DNA from: JAAXHE01 sp964551635
GTDB lineage: Bacteria > Latescibacterota > UBA2968 > GCA-2709665
DNA: 38,959 nt
Reading direction: 5' to 3'
NCBI GenBank assembly: GCA_964551635.1
Contig: CAZKDZ010000026.1
Coordinates: 1-38,959, forward strand
Shown here: positions 32,370 through 38,959 of the stretch, one piece after another
Layout of the letters: each line of letters starts with the position of its first letter
Position numbering within the stretch: the stretch's first letter is position 1
Notes under the pieces: generated by a model
Told to the model about the DNA's origin: nothing
The model's input: only the letters and a program-made list of their open reading frames with translations
The model's database searches: none
Made by a program: the position numbers and the translations under genes

Positions 32370-34775
32370 TTACGTTTCTGTGGAGGCTGTTTTCCGACCT
32401 TCCGGTTTGCCGATGCGGTAGCCGACCCCGTGCTCCGTGAAAATATACCTCGGGTTGTCGCCCTTGTCCCCCAGCTTGCCGCGCAGTCTCCTGACGAGCG
32501 AGCGGACGTGTCGCAAATCGCGCCCGACGCGCGTGCCCCAGATTCGACGCAACAGCGCCTCATGCGTCACCACCCGACCGCGGCTGGCGGTGAGTTCATG
32601 TAACATCCGATATTCGTTCCTGGTCAACTGCACCTCTCGACCGCCCAACGTCACGCGCCGTTCCTGGTAGTCCAGTGTCAATTCCTCATACACGTAGGGA
32701 ATTTCGGGCGCCGCCTGGACCGGACCGGCCGCCTTTCTCAGCGCGGCGTTGATTCTTGCAACGAGTTCCGTCGGGGAAAACGGCTTCACGATATAGTCGG
32801 ACGCACCGGATTCGAATGCCCGGGCGATATTGTCTTCCCGACCGTATCCGGACAGGACGATCACAGGCACTTTGTCCACCTTGACGACCTCCCCCATCAG
32901 TTCGAATCCGTCGGTGTCCGGCAGGATCAGGTCGAGCAGGACCAGGCTGGGTTCGTGCAACTCGATGAGATCCGCAATCTCTTCAGGGTCGGCAGTCACA
33001 ATCGGCGTATAGCCCGCTTTTGTAAGAATCTCACGAACGGATTTGAGCGTCTGCGGGTCGTCGTCCACCGCCAGAATCCTTCTCCTCTCTTCTTCTATTT
33101 CGTCCGAAGGCTCAGATTTGTTACGGCCCGTAAGGGCCGGCGATGCCGGAACTTCCTCCGCCACCGGCACGGTGAAGGTGACCTTCGTGCCCCTGTCCGG
33201 CCCGTCGCTCTCCGCCCATATACGTCCGCCGTGGGCCTCTACGATGCCTTTGCATATCGCCAGGCCCAGGCCGGTTTCGTGGTTCCTGCGCTCGCCGTCG
33301 GTCCGTGAAAACTTCCTGAACAGGTGAGGCAGAAGATCCGCGGTGACGCCCGAGCCCTCATCGGCAACGGAAATCTCCACGTGAAAGTCTACCTGAACCG
33401 CGGTGAGGCGGATGGCAGTAGACGCTTCGGAGTAACGCGCCGCGTTCGTAAGCAGGTTGTTCAATACCTGCACGACCCGGCGCCGGTCGACCATGACCCA
33501 TGGCAGGTCCGGCTGAAGGTCGAATTCGATGTTATTGCTGCCCCCGCCGCTCAGGAACGTGTTCCTGGCCTGTTCGACGATGGCGGCAAGATCTGTTGGG
33601 TCGGGCGTGACGGAGAGCGAACCGGTCTCGATCTGCGCCACGTCGAGCAGGTCGCTGATCATGTCCCGCATGCGGTCCGCCTGGTGATCGATGATCCGAT
33701 GGAACTGCCGCATTTCGGCGGGGTCGAGGATTGACGAATCGTCCAGCAGGGCAGTGGTAGAGCCCTTGATGGACGTCAGAGGGATCCGGAGTTCGTGGCT
33801 GACCATCCCCAGGAACTCTGCACGCAGGCGCTCGAGGTCCTCCAGGGGCGTCATGTCCTGAATGGTTACGACAAAGGACTCAATCTTCCCAGCCTCGGAA
33901 CGAATGGGCGTGGCGTTGACCAGCGCCCTCACGGACCGGCCGTCGGGTAAGGCGAGGACGATCTCCTCTGCACGAATTGTCTCGCCTGAGCTCAGCACCT
34001 GCGCGATGTGGTGTTCTTGCAGCGATATCTCTCGACCATCGGCGCGCCGGACCGTCAGCACCTCGAGGAGTTTTTCCTCGGGTTCACCCGGCGTACACAG
34101 GTCATCGACAATCCTTCTGGCCTCTCGGTTCCAGGAAAGTGCGGCGCCGGACCTGGCGTTGAGAACAGCGACGCCAACGGGCGAAGTTTCTATCAATGCC
34201 TCCAGGTCAAGCCTCGTCCGCTGCTCGTCCCGGTACCGCCGCGCGTTGGCGATGACCAGCGCCGCCTGCGAGGCAAACATCACCAGGGTCTCTTCGGCTT
34301 CGGCCGTGAACGAATCTCCTTTTTCCTTTTCGCAGAGATAGAACGTCCCCACGCTCTGGCCGCGGTGGCGGATCGGTGCGGCCAACAGCGCCGGGGAGGG
34401 ACTTATAGGTACCTGGGGGCGGAACTCGGGCAGACCCCTGGACCTGGTGTAGCTGTGGAGGTCCCGCAACCGAAGCGGCTCCGTAATGTTGGAGAAGTGT
34501 TCGAAGAGCCTGTTCCTCTTCGGGTGGAACCACAAACGCCTGGACTGAAAGGGCGTAAACCCTGAGGTAATCCAGTCCTGCACCCGACCCTCGTCGTCCA
34601 ACAGCGCCATCATGCCGTACCTGGCGCCGGTCAGCGATCTCGCGCTGTCCACGGCTTCCTTGAGTACAGCATCAAACTCGAGACTCTCGTTGATGCGAAG
34701 GCTGGCCTCGCTCAGCTTTTTGAGGCGTTCCCGCAGGGCGGCTACTTCCGGATTGTTCTCGTGGGATTTCGTCAC
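32370..34775 (-). CDS. single-chain sensor kinase/response regulator with PhoB-like DNA-binding domain (801 aa)
   Basis: Close paralogue of the 813-residue fusion, with the same order: GAF, PAS, HisKA (H about 327 in MVSHELRIPL), HATPase (DEGSGV, GLGLAICKGIVEAHGG), REC (VDDDPQTLK, phosphoacceptor in LVLLDLILPDTDG, IVKPFSP) and a winged helix ending HGVGYRIG. The GTG at 34775 is chosen because GCGAGG lies 7 bases upstream, the same sequence used by the 392-residue relative; the GTG two codons earlier leaves almost no spacing. No membrane segment is seen. It is divergent from the secreted MORN-repeat gene, with an AT-rich, partly 11-bp-phased region between. The kinase and GAF parts differ from the paralogue mainly in surface positions, so the signals sensed may be related. 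Confidence 0.92.
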   Translation of the reverse strand: MTKSHENNPEVAALRERLKKLSEASLRINESLEFDAVLKEAVDSARSLTGARYGMMALLDDEGRVQDWITSGFTPFQSRRLWFHPKRNRLFEHFSNITEPLRLRDLHSYTRSRGLPEFRPQVPISPSPALLAAPIRHRGQSVGTFYLCEKEKGDSFTAEAEETLVMFASQAALVIANARRYRDEQRTRLDLEALIETSPVGVAVLNARSGAALSWNREARRIVDDLCTPGEPEEKLLEVLTVRRADGREISLQEHHIAQVLSSGETIRAEEIVLALPDGRSVRALVNATPIRSEAGKIESFVVTIQDMTPLEDLERLRAEFLGMVSHELRIPLTSIKGSTTALLDDSSILDPAEMRQFHRIIDHQADRMRDMISDLLDVAQIETGSLSVTPDPTDLAAIVEQARNTFLSGGGSNNIEFDLQPDLPWVMVDRRRVVQVLNNLLTNAARYSEASTAIRLTAVQVDFHVEISVADEGSGVTADLLPHLFRKFSRTDGERRNHETGLGLAICKGIVEAHGGRIWAESDGPDRGTKVTFTVPVAEEVPASPALTGRNKSEPSDEIEEERRRILAVDDDPQTLKSVREILTKAGYTPIVTADPEEIADLIELHEPSLVLLDLILPDTDGFELMGEVVKVDKVPVIVLSGYGREDNIARAFESGASDYIVKPFSPTELVARINAALRKAAGPVQAAPEIPYVYEELTLDYQERRVTLGGREVQLTRNEYRMLHELTASRGRVVTHEALLRRIWGTRVGRDLRHVRSLVRRLRGKLGDKGDNPRYIFTEHGVGYRIGKPEGRKTASTET

Positions 34776-34876
34776 TTTCACGCCTCGCTGGTTTCGCGCT
34801 TCCCACCGGCCGGGGACTGTCCAGCCCGAGCCGGTACCGCGAATACGGACCCATCAAATCAGTCGAATTCTGTAAA

Positions 34877-34927
34877 TATCACGATAATAGCATAAAAAAA
34901 AGACCCAATCTCACAGATTTGTTATAA
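34877..34927. promoter_or_regulatory. weak 11-bp-phased box array upstream of the 801-residue regulator
   Basis: TATCACG (34877), TAGCATA (34888), AAAGACC (34899), CTCACAG (34910) and GTTATAA (34921) fall on an 11-bp register. Only the first, fourth and fifth resemble the boxes elsewhere. TATTAT on the minus strand (34889-34884) could be a -10 for the regulator. Confidence 0.3.
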
Positions 34928-35141
34928 CTATTTCGTTATATTATGCGCAATATAAGAACGGATGTTTGAATAATCCAGCGGATTTTTTGGAAGACTCCAC
35001 ACGTTCTGGAGCACTGGTCGCGTAACTGCCGGCAGCGGCGCCTTCGACTTCCACCGCAACACCAGGGTCGTCCGACGCCCGCGGCCCTGACGTAAAACTC
35101 GAAAGGGCCATGCGTTTTCGTGTGAGCGGCCCATATTGCCG

Positions 35142-35166
35142 CAACTGTCGCAAAATGCGACAGTTG
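35142..35166. promoter_or_regulatory. perfect inverted repeat before the first MORN-repeat gene
   Basis: CAACTGTCGC-AAAAT-GCGACAGTTG: ten-base arms and a five-base centre, 42 bases before the start codon. Degenerate relatives lie in the intergenic elements before the other family copies. It could be an operator or an mRNA hairpin. Confidence 0.6.
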
Positions 35167-35208
35167 AAGTCTGTTCCATCTGCTTATGGACTTGAGAGGA
35201 GATATACC

Positions 35209-36489
35209 GTGCGGTCATTGATCCGAGCCACTTGCATTGTCATTCTGTTCGGATCCTTCACCGTCGCATCAGCCGAACTACCTCCTGAGATCATGGTGGA
35301 CAAATACCTGATTCAAGCGGAAAAGCTTCACGCCGCGAAAGACTATGCGGCTGCCTTCGACGTGATGCAGACGATCATTGCCCTTCAGCAAGAGCACAGC
35401 CTCGCGATGAACTACGAGTTTCATTTCAAGTATGCGCAGGTCGCCCTGTCGGCTGACTCTATACACATTGCGTTAGAGTCAGTAACCAGGTATCTCGCGG
35501 CAACGGGGAAAGAGGGTGAGTTTTACAAAGAGGCGCTGGGGTTGTTGGTCGAGGCTGAAGAATCGCAGATCAGAACCGAGGAAAGTTGCGCTGGGAAGCC
35601 GGAAGGCGCCCGGTGCTGGAAGGAATTGACGAACCATCCACAATGCTATGTATGGGACGACTACTACTATAAGGAACAGACCGTCACTTGGTCAGGGAAG
35701 TGCTCGGGCAGCAAAGGCAATGGGGAGGGAACGCTGATCTGGACAAGAGGCGACGAAGAGCATACGGAAACGGGTCGCCTTGAGAGAGGCAAGAAGCAAG
35801 ACCGGTGGGTCGTGCGCGGCGACGGCGGCACATCCGAGGGTCCCTATGTAGATGGAAATCGGCAGGGAAAGTGGATCTTGCGTTCCTCGTACGGCGAGGT
35901 TTCCGAAGGTGCTTACGTGGACGGCAGCAAGCACGGGAATTGGAAATATTACGACAGGGACGGGAGGCAGACCGAAGGGATCTACGTGAAGGGCAAAAAG
36001 CACGGACCGTGGGTCTTCCGTGACTGGTCGGGCGCCGTATTACACGAGTCGTACAAGGATGGCACGAAGGACGGCGAGTTTCATGGAGAGTATGAATTGT
36101 GTTCGCGATCTGAGGGTTCGACGCGAGTTTCTGTCCGTGGAAGATATGCGGGTGGAAAGAAGCAGGGATTTTGGCATAATGATATTTCGGACAAAAGTAG
36201 AGGAAAATACCGGAGTATAGGATCCGGTCGTTACGAAGAGAATGGTCAACGGCAAGGTACTTGGACGATTCGGCTAATTCGTTGTAGTGGCTATAGTGAC
36301 GACGAATCAAAATGGAGCCATAAATTCAAGGGCGACTATGTTGACGGAAAACAGCATGGCATTTGGGTTAATTTTACGTTTTCCGCAAATCCGCGGGAAG
36401 GGAGCTGCTACTTTGATAGATACGAACACGGGAAATTCGTGGAACATGAGAGGAAGAAGATAAAGACATGCCGCCAGATGGATTGGTGA
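35209..36489 (+). CDS. secreted TPR-like/MORN-repeat protein, family copy 1 (426 aa)
   Basis: The GTG at 35209 has AGAGGAG 7 bases upstream and starts a clean signal peptide (cut after FTVASA, about residue 22). Residues 23-120 form a helical TPR-like region (ELPPEIMVDKYLIQAEKLHA, DYAAAFDVM, FHFKYAQVAL). Similar N-terminal blocks are known to me from formylglycine-generating-enzyme-like proteins of related uncultured phyla, but that catalytic domain is absent. A cysteine-containing region (CAGK, CYVWDD) precedes at least seven MORN_2/YwqK-like repeats (EGAYVDGSKHGNWKYYDRDG, then GIYVKGKKHGPW). The repeats resemble a binding scaffold rather than an enzyme. Divergent from the 801-residue regulator. 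Confidence 0.8.
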   Translation: MRSLIRATCIVILFGSFTVASAELPPEIMVDKYLIQAEKLHAAKDYAAAFDVMQTIIALQQEHSLAMNYEFHFKYAQVALSADSIHIALESVTRYLAATGKEGEFYKEALGLLVEAEESQIRTEESCAGKPEGARCWKELTNHPQCYVWDDYYYKEQTVTWSGKCSGSKGNGEGTLIWTRGDEEHTETGRLERGKKQDRWVVRGDGGTSEGPYVDGNRQGKWILRSSYGEVSEGAYVDGSKHGNWKYYDRDGRQTEGIYVKGKKHGPWVFRDWSGAVLHESYKDGTKDGEFHGEYELCSRSEGSTRVSVRGRYAGGKKQGFWHNDISDKSRGKYRSIGSGRYEENGQRQGTWTIRLIRCSGYSDDESKWSHKFKGDYVDGKQHGIWVNFTFSANPREGSCYFDRYEHGKFVEHERKKIKTCRQMDW

Positions 36490-36570
36490 GGCGAACACCG
36501 CGGCTGCGAAAAGGGAAAAATCGACGGCAGTGACATATTGCTGAATAAGCAAGCGATCATCGGTTGCTTA

Positions 36571-36641
36571 GCACAAATTGCGCGACTCATAACTGTCGCG
36601 CAATGCAACAGACGTGGCACAAATCGCGACACATCCGCCCC
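36571..36641. repeat. intergenic element of the MORN family, copy A
   Basis: Contains AACTGTCGCGCAATGCAACA followed by CAAATCGCGACACATCCGCCC. Related to copies at 37960 and 38415 and, in its first part, to the perfect inverted repeat at 35142. Lies about 330 bases before family copy 2; the rest of 36490-36967 has no gene I can support. Confidence 0.65.
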
Positions 36642-36967
36642 GTCCGGCCAGGTCATTCAGTCGCGCTGCGGTGGGTGGGCAATGACTGAAGAAAGGAGAA
36701 CCGAACCCATAGATCGCGCGAAATCCAGGGAGCATCCCCGAGCCGATGAATTGGATCGTCAGGGCAGACGTCGCGTGTGAGCGGGAACGTAGAGCAGCGG
36801 GGAAACGGAAATCGGGATATGTGTCAAAATAACCTCGGATTCGCATTGAAAATCCGGAAAGAGAGCTGTGAGTCTTGTTTCAGAATCGATTCGAACCCGC
36901 ATCAGAGCCCTCTCATCGCATTCGTGATAGAGCGACAACGATGAGAATGAGCATAAGGAAAATCACC

Positions 36968-37813
36968 ATGGGGGATATCGCAAGAAGCCTTTTTCTCCTA
37001 ATCCTGTTAGGGTTCCTCGCCGACGTATGCGCTCAGCTTCCCCCTGAAATCATGTCGGATCGATATCTGGTGAAGGTGGAACAGTTGGAAGCGCAAAAGG
37101 ACTACGCGGCGGCCTTCAATGTGATGGAAAAAGTCATTGCGCTCCATAAAACGCACGATCTCAAATTACCGGTCGACTTTCATTTCAAGTATGCGCGATT
37201 GGCCCTGGCAGCGGATTCCATCAGAATCGCGTATGACTCGGTGAACATGTACCTGACGACCGCGGGACGGGAGGGCGAGTTCTACAGGGAAGCGCTGCTC
37301 TTGTCGCTGGAAGCTGAGGAGGAAATGGAAGTGCCTGAGATCCGTGCTGAGGATCTATGCGCAGGTAAAGAAAGAGGCGCCGAGTGCTGGATGGAAATAA
37401 CCAGCCACCCCGGTTGTTACGTCTGGGAAGAATACCTCTGGTATTCTTCCGTTACTTGGTCTGGCACATGTTACGGCAAAGTCGCACGTGGGAAGGGAAC
37501 GCTTATCTGGACAAAGGGCAGTGATGACATCCCAAATACGGGACGTCTGCGACAAGGTAAAATGCACGGGCAATGGGTCCTGAGAAACAGCTTTGGATAT
37601 GATTCCATAGGTCCCTTTGCAAACGGTAAGCGGCATGGTCATTGGATTGTGCATTCTGCCTCGAATTACAAGGAAAGAGGTGACTATATCGACAACAAAC
37701 GAGATGGTACGTGGCTGAGAATGATCGATGAGTCGTGCTGGTCCATAACCTATCGACATGGCGAAGAGGGTGCGGCACAGCAGACCGAAAGATCGAAATG
37801 CGAAGGGTGGTGA
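36968..37813 (+). CDS. secreted TPR-like/MORN-repeat protein, family copy 2 (281 aa)
   Basis: The ATG at 36968 follows AAGGA by 8 bases and begins a signal peptide ending DVCA; earlier in-frame Met codons (36941, 36947) lack a good site. Mature start QLPPEIMSDRYLVKVEQLEA parallels copy 1, as do DYAAAFNVM, FHFKYARLAL, LCAGKERG, CYVWEE and GTLIWTKGS. It keeps only about three MORN-like repeats (HGQWVLRNSFGYDSIGPF, NGKRHGHWIVH, NKRDGTWLRM), so it is about 145 residues shorter in the repeat part. It ends RSKCEGW. Probably periplasmic or extracellular; the function is unknown. Copies 1 and 2 lie in tandem. Confidence 0.8.
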   Translation: MGDIARSLFLLILLGFLADVCAQLPPEIMSDRYLVKVEQLEAQKDYAAAFNVMEKVIALHKTHDLKLPVDFHFKYARLALAADSIRIAYDSVNMYLTTAGREGEFYREALLLSLEAEEEMEVPEIRAEDLCAGKERGAECWMEITSHPGCYVWEEYLWYSSVTWSGTCYGKVARGKGTLIWTKGSDDIPNTGRLRQGKMHGQWVLRNSFGYDSIGPFANGKRHGHWIVHSASNYKERGDYIDNKRDGTWLRMIDESCWSITYRHGEEGAAQQTERSKCEGW

Positions 37814-37959
37814 CCAGGTCGGATCTCATTGTGATGTCGACGCCGCGATCTCCTCAAGCGAACGAACCTCCGCGATGGATCTCGTAGGGTGGGGGTCAGG
37901 AAAACCGTGAAGGTTTCGGCGTCAGATCAACGCAATCTGACACCATTATCCTAAGGAGT

Positions 37960-38029
37960 GACGCAAATTGCGTCGGCGACAACTGTAGCAAAATGCATCA
38001 TATGTAGCAGATCGCGACACATCTGCCCG
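37960..38029. repeat. intergenic element of the MORN family, copy B
   Basis: GACGCAAATTGCGTC (itself palindromic), then AACTGTAGCAAAATGCATCA and GATCGCGACACATCTGCCC. It precedes decayed copy 3 as copy A precedes copy 2. Confidence 0.65.
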
Positions 38030-38086
38030 TCACGCCAAGCCAGCCAACACCTTGCGGCGGCGCGCAACATTCGAAGGGAGGAACGT

Positions 38087-38268
38087 ATGGAGGTCTAACG
38101 AAACGGTGTGCGATAGCCTCCGAGGGAGGGCCTGTTGTGCAGATGCACGCCGCCCGTAAAGGATCGTGGCTGAAAATGTACGACGGATCATGCGCGTCAA
38201 TCACATATCGCAACGGAGAAAAGGTTGTGGAACGAGCCGTAGACATGTCAAATTGCCAAGGGTGGTAG
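38087..38268 (+). pseudogene. decayed MORN-repeat family copy 3 (C-terminal remnant)
   Basis: An ATG at 38087 with GGGAGGAAC upstream runs only three codons to TAA. In another frame, 38143-38268 encodes RKGSWLKMYDGSCASITYRN, then a stretch ending MSNCQGW. This matches RDGTWLRMIDESCWSITYRH and SKCEGW at the end of copy 2. The signal peptide, the TPR-like part and most of the repeats are gone. Confidence 0.8.
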
Positions 38269-38414
38269 ACGCGTCGGGGCCCCAAAAAAGCGTGGTCGCT
38301 CCGACCTGTGTCTGCAAACTAACTAACGCTGCAATGGACCTCGTGGTCGAGTCGAGAAATTCGTGTGAGTTGTATCATTTTCTAGAGGAGGAGGCCATGT
38401 AGCGAATATTGGGT

Positions 38415-38477
38415 GACGCAAACCGCTTACGGTTTCGCGAAATGCAACATACGTAGCGAATCGTGACACATTCCCGC
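38415..38477. repeat. intergenic element of the MORN family, copy C
   Basis: GACGCAAACCGCTTACGG, then TTTCGCGAAATGCAACATA and GAATCGTGACACATTCCCGC, in the same order as copies A and B. It precedes remnant 4. Confidence 0.6.
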
Positions 38478-38530
38478 AATCACATCTGGCTGGTACAAGA
38501 GTAGTCGATTCAACGCATTGGTTCGATCCG

Positions 38531-38629
38531 TGCGTGGGTAAGCAGGACGACGGTAGTTGGAACGCGTTGGCTGATCGCCCGAATTGCTTTGTCTGGAACC
38601 GCAACCCTCAAAGGGACAAATCCGTGACA
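38531..38629 (+). pseudogene. decayed MORN-repeat family copy 4 (internal remnant)
   Basis: The frame reads CVGKQDDGSWNALADRPNCF, then VWNR. It aligns with the cysteine region of copy 1: CAGKPEGARCWKELTNHPQC, then YVWDD. C-x-G-K, W, L and P-x-C-[FY]-V-W keep their order and spacing. No start or signal peptide is present, and the frame stops at 38660-38670. From there to 38855 I see nothing recognisable. Confidence 0.6.
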
Positions 38630-38855
38630 ACGGGAAAGAGTCCGGGAAATCGTAGAACGTGAACATCACGCACTGGTCTTTTCTAGGCACGCAGCGCTTT
38701 GGGGCATTTGGCATCATAGAGGGACAGGAAGTCCTCGTAAGCGCGCAGGGTATCCTTGTTTCACGTCCTCAATGCTACATTTTTGTTTTTCAAACTAAGC
38801 AAATCACAATCTCTATGTGGGCAAGTACTATTTTTAGTTGAAAAAGGAGAGGCGT

Positions 38856-38959
38856 TTAGTCTGCGGCGAAGGCTTCTTGAGAGTGATGGTCGAGTTTGAG
38901 ATGATTGCGTAGGGCAAGTCTGAGTGTGGGAAGGACTCGGTATCCTTTGATTCTCCGCA
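38856..38959 (-). CDS. C-terminus of an unidentified protein, possibly a transposase (partial)
   Basis: The last 33 codons of a minus-strand frame that continues beyond the window; it reads GYRVLPTLRLALRNHLKLDH, then ends EAFAAD. The basic, His/Leu-rich end at a contig edge next to decayed DNA suggests an insertion-sequence transposase, but I cannot name a family. Confidence 0.3.
   Translation of the reverse strand, partial: RRIKGYRVLPTLRLALRNHLKLDHHSQEAFAAD

Noticed and set aside
36571..36600. Sigma54 promoter (GCAC...TTGC) before the second MORN gene
   Set aside because: Spacing between the GC elements is too short for a -24/-12 promoter and the pattern belongs to the repeated intergenic element.

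Overview
The window looks like a chromosomal contig from a GC-rich, uncultured Gram-negative bacterium of the FCB type. The combination of PhyH dioxygenases, enolase-superfamily enzymes, FlgD-like sorting domains and an outer-membrane barrel recalls Latescibacterota-like lineages. This placement is an inference from gene content; no marker gene settles it. I saw no rRNA, tRNA or CRISPR array.

Left part (1-14.4 kb), mostly metabolism and housekeeping. On the minus strand, glutamine synthetase (glnA) is followed by a terminator, an enolase-superfamily dehydratase-like enzyme and a PhyH dioxygenase fused to HEAT repeats. On the plus strand, a good sigma70 promoter precedes hrcA-grpE-dnaJ, which has no dnaK and no recognisable CIRCE element. 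Convergent to it is metG. Its roughly 260-nt leader has a promoter, a short ORF with clustered Met codons, and a terminator directly in front of the metG ribosome-binding site. A plus-strand operon then carries a divergent MraY-like transferase, an M20 amidohydrolase and a gamma-glutamyltransferase-family protein, ending in a strong terminator. Two tracts (16-198 and 7880-8079) are built on a strict 8-bp period.

Middle and right part (14.4-34.9 kb), a surface-protein and signalling island. It holds a 2480-residue autotransporter-like protein (three modules of BspA/DUF285 repeats, a Calx-beta domain and a C-terminal barrel), a 936-residue multi-Ig-like secreted protein, and two secreted proteins with FlgD/type-A-sorting-like domains. 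Interleaved on the minus strand are three related regulators. Two are single-chain GAF-PAS-HisKA-HATPase-REC-OmpR/PhoB DNA-binding fusions. The third keeps PAS, REC and the DNA-binding domain but has lost the kinase core. AT-rich regions before the big secreted genes carry GTCAC-like heptamers phased at 11 bp, which resemble PhoB/OmpR boxes. My model is that these one-protein two-component systems control the adjacent surface genes. The leader of the giant gene contains a relic of a gene related to the 936-residue protein, so the locus has been rearranged.

Right end (35-39 kb). Two intact secreted TPR-like/MORN-repeat paralogues are followed by two decayed copies. Each copy is preceded by a related intergenic element, so this is a decaying tandem family. 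The last 104 bases hold the C-terminus of an unidentified minus-strand protein, possibly a transposase.
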